From Macrotis lagotis (Eukaryota > Chordata > Mammalia > Peramelemorphia > Peramelidae): DNA of 64,000 nucleotides. Location of the stretch: assembly GCF_037893015.1 (NCBI RefSeq), contig NC_133662.1, positions 207,029,778 to 207,093,777 on the forward strand. Reading direction: 5' to 3'. The notes beneath the pieces are model-generated. The model was not told where the DNA came from. It worked only from the letters and a program-made list of their open reading frames with translations, and did not search any database. The stretch's first letter is position 1; each line of letters starts with the position of its first letter. Positions 1-11,899 of this stretch are shown piece after piece. Made by a program: the position numbers and the translations under genes.

Positions 1-662
1 AAGAATAAAAATATAGTTGTCCTGGTCTTTGTATTTAAAGGAGAGGCTCCAGAAGGAAGCAGGCAATTAAAACTGAGATCAATGATACTTCTACTATGAG
101 AACTTGTTTAATGAAGAGATATTCATGAAATGGTGGAGAAAGCACTGTGAAGAATCAGAACTGCACCCTAGAGAAAAATGAAGTTATATCATATTCAATT
201 ATTATGTGAGCAGAACCAGAAGAATATTATATACACTAACAAAAACATTAGGAAACCATCGACTATATTGGATTCATTCATTTCAGCAGTACAATAATCA
301 AAGAAGATTCTAAAAGTGATGAGAAATACCACAGAAAGAACTGTGGAATTTAATGTAGACCGAAGTTTACTATTTTCAATTTTTTAAATTTTTTTATGTA
401 TTTTGACTTTTTTTTCTCTCTAGTGTTTTTTATTTTCTTCACTTTTGGATTTGATTCTTCTTTCACAGCATGATTAATATAGATGTATGTTTAGCATAGT
501 TACATGTGAAGAGTCTATATTAGATTGCTTTCTGCCTGGTGTTGGGGGAGAGAAGGGGGGAGGGAGAAACACTCAAAACCTTGCAAAAAATAATTGATAT
601 AAACCAGCATTGTATGTACTTTGAAAACCAAATAAATAAAAAATAATTAAATTGGAAAAAAT
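1..662 (+). mobile_element. L1 LINE 3' end (ORF2 tail and 3' UTR)
   Basis: The stretch carries the marsupial L1 3' terminus. Around 207-240 lies the end of the ORF2 reading (GAGCAGAACCAGAAGAATAT), followed by a 3' UTR with the typical CAGAAAGAACTGTGGAATTT segment, a T-rich patch at 360-470, a G-rich run near 540-570 and the terminal CTCAAAACCTTGCAAAAA. It ends in an A-rich tail near 610-662. The first 150 bases are less clearly L1. The copy is cut by the window start, so its full length is unknown. Confidence 0.75.
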
Positions 663-2689
663 AAATTTTATTATGCTTAAACTCCCAGATTTCTTAATGA
701 CAAACTGTTATCTAACCATATCTTTCCCACTTTGTTTGTGAAAAGATGATTAAAAAAATTCAAGTACAAAATTTTACTATCAACCTCTTAAATTTCACAA
801 TATTCAATTTAATCCAATAATCTGGCTTGTCAAATTCCCTTTGAATTCTTTCAATCTATAAAACAGTTACCCTTCCCAACTTTGTGTCATCTTCTATTTT
901 GATATGCATCCTTTTTTATATCAGTCAATAAATTATTTTTAACATAGTGCAACAGAACAAGACCAAACACATATTTGGAGAGAAATCCACTGGACTACTA
1001 AATCCTACCAAGCTTTGATTGTAAAAAGGACTAAATCTTCTTTAGATCTATTCATTCAACAAGTTCTTCATACCATTAATTATACCTCAGTGCTCCATAT
1101 TTTTCATTAGAAAAAAATAATATATTTTATTAAGTATGTTATCAGATACAAGATATATTGTATACCATGTCTTGGATTTACTGACCTAAAAACTTTGTCA
1201 AAAATGAAAACAAGTACATATGAACATGACAGTTTCTTGAGGAAGTCATCTAAATTTATGTGATTATTGCTTTCCTTACTAAGTTTTGAAATATCATATT
1301 GATTATCAATCTTTAAATACATATTAAATTCCAGCCTTTCCCATCCACTGTACCATTCTAAATATTTTCCATAATTTGAGACCACTATCAATGATGTCCA
1401 ATTTAAATACATCATCTTAATTCATTGTTAAAAAAGGGCCACATTTCAACAAATAATGACAGATATGGGTCATATCAGTCAGATGTCATCATTTTATCAA
1501 CAATTATATCATTCTCTAATCTGGATAGCAATGCTTTAATAACCATTTTACCCATTCTTGGTAATCCAAAGACACTTTCTTTGGCAGAGAAATAATATAG
1601 AATTTAAAAGATATTTAGCTTTGCATTCTTTTTGTCAACAATAATGATTATTCCACCTTACAAACTCTTCTATTTTCTTCTTCTCTTAATTATACTTAAA
1701 ACAAAACCCAATAAAATTAAACAAAATAGCATTTTTAAACCCTTAGATTTTATGATTAACCCAATTTAATTATTTTGGCATTTTCTATGTTATTCTAAAA
1801 GTATTTGTTGAGAATTTTATATCCATTCTCTTTTTCTTCACTTAATTCTTCTGTACATGTCTTTTAAAATGTGATTTTTACAATCTCCTGTGTACCTCAT
1901 TTTCTTAATTTACTATCTGACTTAATTTTTTAAGATATTTATTGATTGGGTTACTACTGTTCTGCTATGAAATGATGAGGATGCATTACATGATATCTAT
2001 GATCTCATTTAATGATGCATTTGTTATCCTATGAACCAAGAGTGCTAGGATCATATTGTCATGTGTCCATGGAAGTTCATGTAATTTTTTCAACAAACTT
2101 CAACTCTTCAGAAATTCTCAATGTGTTTGCTAATGTAATTTATTATCAGAAGTTCTATCTTCTAAATAAATAGGAGAGAAGAAGGAAATAAGTCAAAGTA
2201 AAATCTTTATGAATTAATTCTACAGAATTTTTGTCCTTGAAATTACCATTTAGTATAGTGTTTCCAACAGTCATCTCAAGGCAATGTGAAACTGTAACTC
2301 AAAACTCATGTAATATCCTAATTTAGGAAAATTTTGTATTTGGTGGACCTACTCTCTTTGAAATTTCAAATTATTTAACCAGAGGAAGGAGAGGAGGCTT
2401 TTGAAAACACATTAAATTTTAACTTAGACATTGCTCTAAGTTGGGGTTCTTAAAAGATAAATATTATTCTACTTAACTATTCCCTATCCCATAAAATTTG
2501 GAAGAGTTCTATATATAAAAAATATCTGTAAGAAGGGAAAGTCAAAAGAAAAATTAAGATGGGTTACCAATGTGAGAAGTTGCATCAAGTTTGAAAGAAA
2601 CCTGGATATGACAAATTCAAATTCAATTAGAACTCTTTGGTCAGATATCTCATCCTTAACCCAATTATCACCATGTGAGGAGACTTGTG
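663..2689. other. AT-rich interval without recognised features
   Basis: No gene or repeat that I can name. Short open frames here, including one on the minus strand at 1107-1415, have AT-driven composition and no recognisable domain. Very old repeat remnants cannot be excluded. Confidence 0.5.
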
Positions 2690-3180
2690 ACTCATGCTTG
2701 AGTTGGTATTGTTTAGTCATTCAATCATACCCAACATTTTGTGACCCCATGAATCATAGCAGACCAAGGCTTTCTGTACACTACTATGTCAGAAGTCTGT
2801 CCAAGCCCATATTCTTTGCTTGCATAACTATCTATTCATCTCGTTCTCTACAATCTTCTCATTTTATCTTCAATCTTACCCAGAATCACAGTCTTTGAAT
2901 GACTACTGCCTTCTCAGTCTGTTACCAAAGACTGAAGCTTCAGCTTCAGCATTTGTTCTTCAAATAATTATTCACAGTTAATTTAACTATTGACTGATTT
3001 GTCTCCATCACAAACATTGATTCTGTCATGCTGAACCTTTTTTAAAAGTTTGACTTTCATAACCATACATTACTGGAATAGCCATAGCTTTAATTATACA
3101 GCCATGTCAGAAAGTTGACATCTCTACATTTTACTGTGCTGTCCAAATTTGTCATATCTTTTCTTTAAAGGGAAAACATA
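2690..3180 (-). mobile_element. BovB/RTE-type LINE fragment (3' part)
   Basis: Read on the plus strand, this matches the antisense of the 3' part of BovB: CATTTTGTGACCCCATGAAT at about 2735, then GAAGTCTGTCCAAGCCCATA, GAAGCTTCAGCTTCAGCATT at about 2933, and AACCATACATTACTGGAATAGCCATAGCTTTAATTATACAGCC spread over 3060-3105. Order and spacing follow the bovine BovB consensus as I remember it for more than 450 bases. The element is therefore on the minus strand and is the region downstream of the reverse transcriptase active site. It is diverged and truncated at both ends. RTE/BovB elements are known in marsupials and have a patchy distribution across vertebrates attributed to horizontal transfer. 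Confidence 0.8.
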
Positions 3181-4684
3181 AAATATTCTTACTGCCAAAA
3201 GATGTAAGGATCAGAAGATAAATTCTGGCAGATAAAAATTAAGCAGTCTTTTAAAAGAAAGAACGAAGATTTCAATATAAAACTTTGCTAATTTCCAGCT
3301 TAGGTTCTCATCATATCCAACCCTGAAATCACTGTTTCTTTTTCATAAAAATGGGATCTAGAATGTGATTTCTCTTTACTGGATGTTTTACATTTCCTCT
3401 GAAATCATAATAACCAAGATAATCACTAAGCTACAAAATAATCTATGATTAAGGAGAAGAATGGAAATATTTAGTTTGGGCCTCAATGAAAAATAGTTTA
3501 TGTACGCTAAGTATTCTAACAGTGAAAAAGAACTTTTTTTAATAGTGATATAATACTCTAATACAGATGGCAACTATGTCAAAGAATAATTATATTGGAA
3601 GATAATTATATTGGCATCTCAGGAATATGAGAATTATTCTTTTTTTAAAAAGATATTTTGTTGAAAAGATTTACAAAGTACATAAATATGATTATATATT
3701 AAAGAAATTATTTATTGGAGTGCCTACTTTCCATCTCAAAGGAAGTAATTAAACATAGAGACAGAATTATACAATTTATCTACTTCCCCCTAAAATGGAT
3801 ATTTGTTATGATTATTAAGTATCTAATTCACTACTATATAGGGACTTTTTTAGGAGCAATGTCCAAAACTGAAAATGTCAACTCATATTGACCAGATAAG
3901 TAGCATCAAACTCACATAATGTCAGCTACTAAACTATATTTGAAGATTCTTAGGAAGCCACACATTTATACATTTTTATTTCCTTATTTTGTTTAGTATT
4001 TCCCAGTTAAATTTTAACCTAGCTCAAGGTACAATTGAAAGTGTCATATGCCATCCACAAGTTGCATATTTGACTCCTCTGAATTAGATGATACAGGTAT
4101 AATTCCTCAAAGCACTTATTGTACTATATTTTAGTTTCTTCTAGGAACACTTGAGCATTTATAGATGCGAACACACAAAAGCTTGACTTTTTGATCTACT
4201 TTCTTTTTCCCACCTATTTATAAGCAAGAACATTTAGCATATAGATAATATAATGATTCTATCTGTCTTTATGTTCCACAAATTTGACATTTACCCCCAA
4301 AATGCATGCTTATGGTACCTATTATTTCCCACCCTGCTGCTTATCTGTTATCTATAACATTCTATAATGATGTCTTGATGATTCAGGGAGGCTAGCTATC
4401 CAGTCTTGTTAGAAGCACTTAGTGGGAGTGTTAGTCCCTTCTGAAAAGAAATTGCTTCTCCAGATGATAACTTTGAAGAAATATATATACAGACATGTAA
4501 ACATACATACATACATACATAAATTCATATATTCAAACATTTAACTGTTTCCCATTGCATATAAGTAGAATGCATTACTTATGTGAAAGAAAAGCAAGAT
4601 TGAACACTGAGTTGTACCTCTAGTAACTAATTCACTTAATATTAGAAAAAAGAAAAGGATAGACTCAAAATAAAGAAGGTTAAA
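3181..4684. other. AT-rich interval without recognised features
   Basis: No gene or nameable repeat is visible. It contains a short (CATA)n run at about 4500-4522. The open frame at 3388-3573 on the minus strand has no recognisable domain. Confidence 0.5.
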
Positions 4685-4790
4685 TTATTTAAGTGCCTAA
4701 TATATCCGAAACACTATTCTAAGTAATCTATAAGTATTACCTCATTTGATCCTCAGAACAACCCTTTATTATTAATTATTATATTTATAA
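4685..4790 (-). mobile_element. MIR/CORE-SINE fragment
   Basis: The plus strand reads CTCATTTGATCCTCAGAACAA after a degraded TGCTAAGT-like segment, which is the antisense of the MIR-type body. The copy is short and old. It is followed by AT-rich microsatellite-like sequence, including (TA)n near 4870-4905. Confidence 0.6.
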
Positions 4791-5225
4791 CTATTATAAA
4801 ACTTTCTTATAAACTTTATAATACTTTCTGCTAAACATCTGTAGAGTGGGAATAAAAATTTTCTATATATTTATGTATATATATATATACATATATACAT
4901 ATGATATTATGCACATACCAATTGACACATTGAAAAAAATCAGACATCATAAGCAATCTTCCATGTAGTGGAACTCCTTCTTTGCAATGCATCTTTTCAC
5001 ATATTTTCTTATTAGTTTATTCGTTTTGAATTTTCAGTATCAGTTTCAATATATTTATAGCTATTATTCTTTATATTTTCATTATTTGTCATTGTGTATA
5101 AGATTTTTTCTCACTCTAGTAACTTAATTTTCCTTCAGTTCATGTAAATTTTATCATGATTCTCTCTATTCTTCATGTTCTGTTTGTAAATTTATTTTTA
5201 ATTCTTTCCTTGTTTTTTTTCCTTG

Positions 5226-5366
5226 CTTCTGTAAGGCAGTGGGATTAAGTAACTTCCCCAAGGTCACACAGCTAGATAATTATTAAATATCTGAGAAAAG
5301 ATTTAAACTCAAATCTTCCTGACTCCAGGGCCAGTGCTCTAACTACTGTGCACCGAGATACACCAT
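5226..5366 (-). mobile_element. tRNA-derived marsupial SINE, diverged copy
   Basis: The plus strand shows the reverse of the family body: TAAGGCAGTGGGATTAAGTA, CAAGGTCACACAGCTAGATA, then CTGACTCCAGGGCCAGTGCT. The CACCGAGATACACC end is degenerate. Divergence is higher than in most copies of this window, so it is probably an older insertion. Confidence 0.8.
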
Positions 5367-5589
5367 GTTTTTTAGTTTTAACATTTACATTCCTTTATCA
5401 TAATTTTGTTAGTTATTTCCTAATTATGCATATTTAGCTGCTTTTAGTACTTTGTAATCACAAAATAACACTATTATTTAGAAAGTCTTTGAAAGTATGC
5501 AGCCTTTCTTTTCTCAATGACATCCTTGAATTATTTGTTTAATTACTTTAGTTGAATAATTCTTAAATTGTTTCTAGATTGTTGAAGCA

Positions 5590-5855
5590 AATCTAATTCA
5601 TTTTCTTTTTAAAAAACATTTATTTACTTTCATGCATATTTACATATATATTTTAAGTTAAATTTCCTTCCACCTTCCCTTCTCACTTATTCATTTTCAT
5701 AGTGATTTTCCTCACTCATAAGTTTTAATCAAAATGAGTTACAACTAGCAATTCTGTCAGTTATATGTTTCTAACTCTATATATCTGAGTAGGATATTCT
5801 TTACTGTTTAATGGGCATTCCCTCAATTTAACAAACTGTCAAAACATTTTCTTTT
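5590..5855 (-). mobile_element. Possible L1 3' UTR remnant
   Basis: T-rich start, then a segment resembling the antisense L1 3' end (AAATTTCCTTCCACCTTCCC) and a later ATGGGCATTCCCTCAATTT similar to antisense ORF2 C-terminus. It is too decayed for a firm boundary. Confidence 0.4.
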
Positions 5856-5867
5856 AAAATTCAACTC

Positions 5868-6059
5868 GGGGGGTGGCTAGTTGGCATAGTGGATAAAGCA
5901 CCGGCCCTGGAGTCAGGAGTACCTGGGTTCAAATCCAGTCTCAGACACTTACTAATTACCTAGCTGTGTGGCCTTGGGCAAGCCACTTAACCCCATTTGC
6001 CTTGCAAAAACCTAAAAAAAAATAAAGTAAAATTAAATTAAATTAAATTAAATTAAATT
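5868..6059 (+). mobile_element. tRNA-derived marsupial SINE with (AATTA)n tail
   Basis: Full copy: GGTGGCTAGTTGGCATAGTG head, GGATAAAGCACCGGCCCTGG, tail ending CTTGCAAAAACCTAAAAAAA, then an (AAATT)n tail to about 6059. Flanked by a perfect 11-bp target-site duplication, AAATTCAACTC, at 5857-5867 and 6060-6070. This fixes the boundaries and marks L1-type retroposition. Confidence 0.95.
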
Positions 6060-6169
6060 AAATTCAACTCAGGATATCTTTCTTTTTTTCTCCCTAAGAA
6101 GTGATCTCATCTTTACCGTATTTTAATTTGTGATTTCTGTTTCTCCTACCCCTCACAATGTTTTATAAA

Positions 6170-6790
6170 TACTTCTTTAAAAATTTCTTCAAAATTTATT
6201 TATTAACCATTTAATTTTCCCCCAACTACGTGTAAAAGCAATTTTAACTCTGCTTCTGGAAACTTCTACTTTCAAATTTTCTCCCTTCTTCCCACTCCAC
6301 TGCCCCCATTGAGAGAAAAAACAATTTGATAGAAGTTAAAAATGCATAGTCATGCAAAACATTTCCATAATAGTCATTCAGTAAAAGAAAACATATCTCC
6401 CCCACAAAAAAAAAAGAAATCTGAAGAAAAATAAAATTTAAAAAGTGTTTCATATTTGTATTTAGACACTATAAGCTTTTTCTCTGGGGATGTATAGCAT
6501 TCTTTATCATGAGTTGTCTATGGTGACAATATTGATGAGGAAAGATAAGTCATTTGTAGTTGATCATCTTACAATGTCACTGTTACATTGTACACAGTAC
6601 TTTTCAATTGGAATCAGCTCATGTGTTAGTCTTCCATCATATTCCTGCATCCCAATTTGTTCAGTCATTCCTTAAGTTCTGGGCATTAATTTATGGTCAT
6701 TCCCTCAAAGTCTAATTCCTTGACATCAGGAAAATTCTGGTGAAATATCCTTGTGTATTTTTTCTTTCTATTTTTAATATCTTTGAAAAT
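6170..6790 (-). mobile_element. L1 3' end fragment
   Basis: Antisense of the same 3' terminus seen at 1-662: CTCTGCTTCTGG and TTTTCTCCCTTCTTCCC near 6245-6290, a CTTTTTCTCTGGGGATG segment at about 6476, and ATTCCTTAAGTTCTGGGCAT-like antisense ORF2 tail further on. Truncated toward the ORF2 side. Short open frames inside it are not genes. Confidence 0.6.
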
Positions 6791-6988
6791 ACAGACCTGC
6801 AAGTTTCATTGCTAGTTCAAAGGGTAGACAGTGCATTAATGTCTTATTTTTCCTATTTCCCCCCCTCTTTCCCTATTTCCTCCTCTTTTCCTTAGAAAGG
6901 AGGGGGTTTTTTTTATAACTAAAAGTTCATAGGCTATTGGGGCAATAGAACATGATTTGGCATGAAATCTTACCTTTTTAATTTTGGA

Positions 6989-7590
6989 AATTTTTTTTTT
7001 ATTTTGAGATTTACAATTTTCCCCTGTTCTTCCTTCCCCCCCCACCCCCCACAGAAGGCAGTTTGTTAGCCTTTACATCTTTCTCATAATATGCATTGAT
7101 CTAAGTTAAATGTGATGAGAGAGAAATCATATCCTTAAGGAAGAAATGTATAGTATGAGAAATAGCAGCATTTAAGACAGATTTTTTTTAAAATTAAAGG
7201 TAATAATGTTTGGTCCTTGTTTAATCTCCATAATTCTTTCTCAGGATACAGGTGGCATTCTCCATCACAGATATCACAAAATTGTGCCTGATTGTTTCCC
7301 TTTTGTTTTGAGCAAGTCCATTAAGTTTGATCATCACACGCATGTTGCTGTTAGTGTGTACAGTGTTCTGGTTTTACTCATCTTGCTCAACATCAGTACA
7401 TGCAAATCCTTCCAGGCTTCCCTGACTTCCCATTCCTCCTGGTTTCTAATAGAACAGTAGTGTTCCATGGCATACATATACCACAGTTTGTTAAGCCATT
7501 CCCCAATTGATGGACATTCCCTCAGTTTCCATTTCTTTGCCACCACAAACAGAGCTGCTATGAAGATTTTTTTTTTACAGGTGATGATTT
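6989..7590 (-). mobile_element. L1 3' end, distal half, split by a half-L1
   Basis: Starts with a poly-T, then antisense 3' UTR (CCACAGAAGGCAGTTTG; GATGAGAGAGAAATCATATC; CCTTAAGGAAG) and antisense ORF2 C-terminus (CATACATATACCACAGTTTG; TTAAGCCATTCCCCAATTGA; TTTGCCACCACAAACAGAGC). Its ORF2 sequence stops at 7590 and resumes at 10738, exactly where another element is inserted. Same subfamily as the 3' end at 31045-31385 and the fragment at 34417-34807. Confidence 0.85.
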
Positions 7591-7670
7591 TTTAAATTTA
7601 TTTATTTTTATTTTTGTACAAATGATGTTTTTATTAAATTATTAAATATTCTTGTTTAAAAGTAAATATA

Positions 7671-7812
7671 GGGGCGGCTAGGTGGCGCAGTGGATAAAGC
7701 ACCGGCCTTGGAGTCAGAAGTACCTGGGTTCAAATCCAGTCTCAGATACTTAATAATTACCTAGCTGTGTGGCCTTGGGCAAGCCACTTAACCCCATTTG
7801 CCTTGCAAAAAA
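7671..7812 (+). mobile_element. tRNA-derived marsupial SINE
   Basis: Near-consensus copy (GGGGCGGCTAGGTGGCGCAG head). Flanked by a 13-bp duplication AAAAGTAAATATA at 7658-7670 and 7813-7825. Inserted into the 3' end of the half-L1. Confidence 0.95.
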
Positions 7813-8069
7813 AAAAGTAAATATAATACCCCCTTCCCCAAAAAATTATAGAGCCTCATGAAAAATAATGTAAAAGAGAAAAAATGTGCTTCAATCTGTG
7901 TTCCAATACCACCAGCTCTGTCTTGGGTGGATCATGTTCTTTATGATAAGTCCATCACAAAAGCTACTTCCATATTTTTCCACCATTGTCTTTGCTGATC
8001 ACAGCTCCTTCCCTACTACCATATACTATATTTTCTCTCTCCTTTCTCTCTGTCCTTCTTCTAAAATGT

Positions 8070-8215
8070 GCTGTAGGGTAGTTGAGTGGCACAACACACT
8101 GATCACTGGCCCTGGGGCCAAGAGGCCCTGAGCCCACATACCACCCCTAAGGCCCAGCAACCACCCGGCCATGGTCCTGTATAGGCCACCCAATCTCAAC
8201 CCCTTGCAAGAGGTA
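8070..8215 (+). mobile_element. Diverged tRNA-derived SINE
   Basis: GGTAGTTGAGTGGCACAACA, CACTGGCCCTGG, then a C-rich body and CAACCCCTTGCAAGAGG end follow the family layout with heavy substitution. GC-rich compared with its surroundings. No clear duplication found. Confidence 0.6.
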
Positions 8216-8831
8216 AAAAAGAAAATTTGTTATATCTGAGCACTCTCCCCAATAATGCACCTTCTTCTCCATCACTCACATCCCCACCCTTCCCCTGTCC
8301 CTCTTCTCTCCTTTTTACTCTAGATGTTTATGCCCCATTGAATGTAGATGCTGTTTCCTCTCTGAGCCACCTCTGATGAGAGCAAAGGTTCCCTCATTTC
8401 CCCCTCACTTTCCCCCTTCCATATCATTAAAATAGCTTGTTGCAATAAAAAAAATCTTATTGCACAAAATATCTTAGCCTATTCCATCTTTCCTTTCTCT
8501 TACTCCTATTACATTTCCCTTTTAGTCATTGACTCCGTTTTTACAATATATTATATCTTTAAATTCAGCTTTCTCCTGTGCTTCATCTATAAAAGCTCCT
8601 TCTACCTGTTCTTATTAAATAAGAAGTTTTATATGAATATTATCAGTATCATTTTTTTCTAGGCAGGAATCCATGTAGTTCATCATCATTAAGTCCATCA
8701 TATTTTACCCTTCTCCTCCACTCTATGCTTCACTTGAGTCCTGTATTTGAAGGTCAAACTTTCTGTTCAACTCTGGATGTTTCAACCGGAACAATTGAAA
8801 TTTCCCTGGTTCATTGAAAGTCCATCTTTTC

Positions 8832-9000
8832 AAAAAAAGGGAGGTGGGGCAGCTAGGTGGCATAGTGGATAAAGCACCAGCCCTGGAGTCAGGAATACCC
8901 AGGTTCAAATACGGTCTCAGACACTTAATAATTTCCTAGCTGTGTGGCCTTGGGCAAGCCGCTTAACCCCATTGCCTTGCAAAAACCTAAAAAAAAAAAA
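8832..9000 (+). mobile_element. tRNA-derived marsupial SINE
   Basis: GGGGCAGCTAGGTGGCATAG head, GCCTTGGGCAAGCCGCTTAA body, A-rich tail. Flanked by a 15-bp duplication AAAGTCCATCTTTTC at 8817-8831 and 9001-9015. Inserted into the spacer of the half-L1. Confidence 0.95.
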
Positions 9001-10737
9001 AAAGTCCATCTTTTCCTCCTGGAAAATAATGTTCAGCTTTGCTGGCTAGTTGATTCTTGGTTGCATTCTGATCTCTTTTGCCTTCTGGAATATTATATTC
9101 CAAGCCCTATGAGCCCTTAATGTAGTTGCTGCTAAGTCCTGTGTGATCCTGACTGCAGTTCCACAATATTTGAATTGTGTTCTTTTGGCAACTTGTGACA
9201 TTTTCTCTTTGACTTGGGAGTTCTGGAACGGTTATAATATTCCTTGGGCTTGTTTTTTTTGGGGGGGGACCTCTTTCCGGGGGTGATTGGTGGATTCTCT
9301 CAATTTCTATTTTGCCCTCTGCTCCTAGGATATCTGGGTAATTTTCTAGAAGGAATTCTTTAAAAATGAGGTCAAGTCTCTTTTCCTGATCATGACTTTC
9401 AGGTATCCCAATAATTTTTAAATTATTTTTCCTGATTTTGTTTTGCAGATCAGTTGTTTTTTCAATGAGATATTTCACATTTTCTTCTAGTTTTTTGTTC
9501 TTTGGTGTTATTGTGTCTTGACCTCATAAAGTCATCAGCTTCCTTTAGCTCCATTCTACATCTGAAGGATTTGTTTTCCTCAGAGAGCATTCTTTTCTCT
9601 TTTTTCATCTGGCTAATTCTGCTTTTTAAAGTATTTTTCTCCTCAGTAACTTTTTGAACTTTTTTTATCCATTTGACCTACTCTGGTTTTTTAACATCTT
9701 ATTTTCTTCAGCATTTGTTTGGTTCTCCTTGACGAAGCTGCTGACTTCTTTTTCATGTTTTTCCTGCATCTCTCTCATTTCTTTTCCCAATTTTTCCTTC
9801 TAGCTCCCTTACTTGATTTTCAAAATCTTTATTTTTTAAACTCTATCTTAGCATGAGCCCAATTTCTGTTTTTCTTGGAATATTTAGATATAAGATCTTG
9901 GACTTCCTCATCTTCAGATTGAGTATCTTGATCCTTCTTGGGATCATAGACAATGTATGTCTCAATGGTGTTCCTCTTTTTTTCTCTATTAACTCATTTC
10001 TCCAGCCTGTGCCTGGTTTTTGGTGCTTCCTGAGTTTTTGAGTATTATTGGGACACCCCCCACACACAAGGATCTCAGTGTGGGAAGCTCTGACTTCCCT
10101 CCTGGTCTGTGAATGGCCACAAGTGCACCCCTCTGTCACAGGGCTGAGGTGGGGTGGACCCTGTTGTTCTATGGGGGGGCCTAGACTGTGATCAGGATCT
10201 GAATGTGGTCAGAGCCCCAGAGTCCTGTTCCAGGTACAGAGGACAGACCTCTGAAGTCTCTCTGTACTCCCCTATCTTTGGTGGGCTGAGCACTCAAGGC
10301 TCAGTTGCCTGGGGGCTTCTGCTTACTGGCTCCATGCCTGCTTCTGTTTCCTGTATCTGGGCTGCTCTGTGTCCGCCACTGCTGAGCTGACCACTCTGAA
10401 TGCTGCAACTGCCCTGAGGGTCTGGGCTTCCTGTGCTCACTCTGGCAGAGGTCCCCTCCGTTAATCCTCCAATTTGTGCCCAATGTTCCTGCACCACTGG
10501 CATGAGCTGTGGCTCCCAGGCACCCTGACGCTGCTTCCAGGAGGCTGAAGTTTCTTCACTCTGGCAGGAACACCCCTCTAACTCCATGGAGCAGAGCCTT
10601 TCCACTATTTTCCAGGATAACTTGGTCTGGAGAATTACCTCACTGGATCTTTTTGTAGGTTCTCTCTATTGCAAATTTTGTTAAAGTCTTAATTTTAAGA
10701 GAGGCTCTTCTCCTGTCACCATCTTGGCTCCATCCAC

Positions 10738-10790
10738 TTACAGGTGATGTTTTTACCCTTTTTCATAATCTCTTCATGGATAAAAGGGAT
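10738..10790 (-). mobile_element. L1 ORF2 segment, proximal piece of the split copy
   Basis: GTTTTTACCCTTTTTCATAA TCTCTTC is the antisense of the ORF2 stretch that directly follows the part ending at 7590; compare the plus-strand L1 at 30781-30812. It shows that the half-L1 landed inside this L1. The L1 is 5'-truncated near 10790. Confidence 0.8.
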
Positions 10791-11899
10791 TCTTAATTCT
10801 AAAAGAGAGAGATGTTTTAGTTAGAATGGACAGATATGTAAATTAGGACTAGACAAAGGAAAACAAAATATTTGGTTAGAATGTACTACATAAAGGCCCA
10901 GAAAATAATAAAAGAATAAAAGTATGGAAAGACATGTATCTTAAGCAACTGTCTTAAGCAAATATTATTAAATTTTTTAAATATTAAGCATTTACTATTT
11001 GCCTAGCAATGTCTTGCATACTGGGAATTTAAGTACAAAAGTGAGATTTTTTCCTTTTATTAAGAAGGCCCTGAAAACAATTGGATAAAAACATAAAATG
11101 GAAAAAATAGTAAAAATGATTTTCCTACAGGACAATTTCAATCATGTCACCCACTTATTCAATAAACTTCAGTGATCCCCTATCACCTCCAAGATCAAAA
11201 ATGAAAACTCATTACTCTATTTGGTGTTCAAAGTCCTTCATAATATTCTGACTTTTAAAGGTGGAACAACAGCAAAACTAATTTTTTGCCATTGTCTGGG
11301 TTGGTACCAAGCCCCAAAGATAGAACAAGTTGGTCAGGATAATACTAATAGCACAAAAATATTTGGATATTATCAGTTGTTTTTAACTTTACTACTTATT
11401 CTGTTGAGGAGTTATTTACAATGATGTAATGTACTTATAGACCTTCCAAGAAAGAAAAACAATGCAACAATAATATTTTCTTCTAAAACTAACAAAAAAT
11501 CATTCTCCCAGTAAGTACTCTAGTTGTCTATAACCAATATCTAAATAAATTAGAGCAAGATAATATATATATATAAATTAAATCTTAACCCTTTCCTTCA
11601 TGTCTTAGTAAAGGAGAAGTAAAGCTGATATATGCTAATGGCTGAGGATGCAACATATTTAGCTCATATTGCTGCATTATTTACCACTGGGTCAAAATAT
11701 TGTTGAAGAAACCTCACTATAGTCTAAGTCCTTTGTTATTTCTTGACTATTTTTGTTTCCAAAGATATGATGAATGGGAGAAGGAGAGAGAGACAGAGAG
11801 CAAGAGAAAGGAGAGGAGTGGGGATGGGAAATGAGGGGCAGAAAAGATTCTGAATGTGGATTTACTTTCTCTTCCATATTCTGCACTTTTTTTTCATTT
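10791..11899. other. Interval with fragments of old repeats
   Basis: About 10975-11060 looks like the start of a long old repeat also seen near 17640 (ATTTACTATTTGCCTAGCAA). About 11125-11240 carries another ancient interspersed sequence (AATAAACTTCAGTGATCCCC). Neither family can be named with confidence. No gene is visible. Confidence 0.4.

Larger units (their letters stand above)
7591..10737 (-). mobile_element. Full-length half-L1 (HAL1-like), ORF1 only
   Basis: Read on the minus strand: a 5' UTR starting GGAGCCAAGATGGTGACAGG at about 10732, a GC-richer leader down to about 9850, an ORF1 coiled-coil region (about 9490-9850), an ORF1 RNA-binding region (open frame 9107-9478 with NNLKIIGIPES and a PRNIIT-like motif), then a purine-rich spacer and an A-tailed 3' end near 7591. 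No endonuclease or reverse transcriptase region lies between ORF1 and the 3' end. Flanked by a 17-bp target-site duplication with one mismatch, TTACAGGTGATG(A/T)TTTT, at 7574-7590 and 10738-10754. Three SINE copies sit inside. Half-L1 elements are known in mammals and need L1 for reverse transcription. Confidence 0.8.

Noticed and set aside
5868-5960. tRNA gene candidates at SINE heads
   Set aside because: The SINE heads descend from a tRNA but cannot fold into a complete cloverleaf, and they sit in many retroposed copies with A-tails.
10154-10605. GC-rich open frames on both strands, possibly a CpG-island gene
   Set aside because: The stretch is the 5' UTR of the half-L1 that ends at 10737; frames are short and have no domain.
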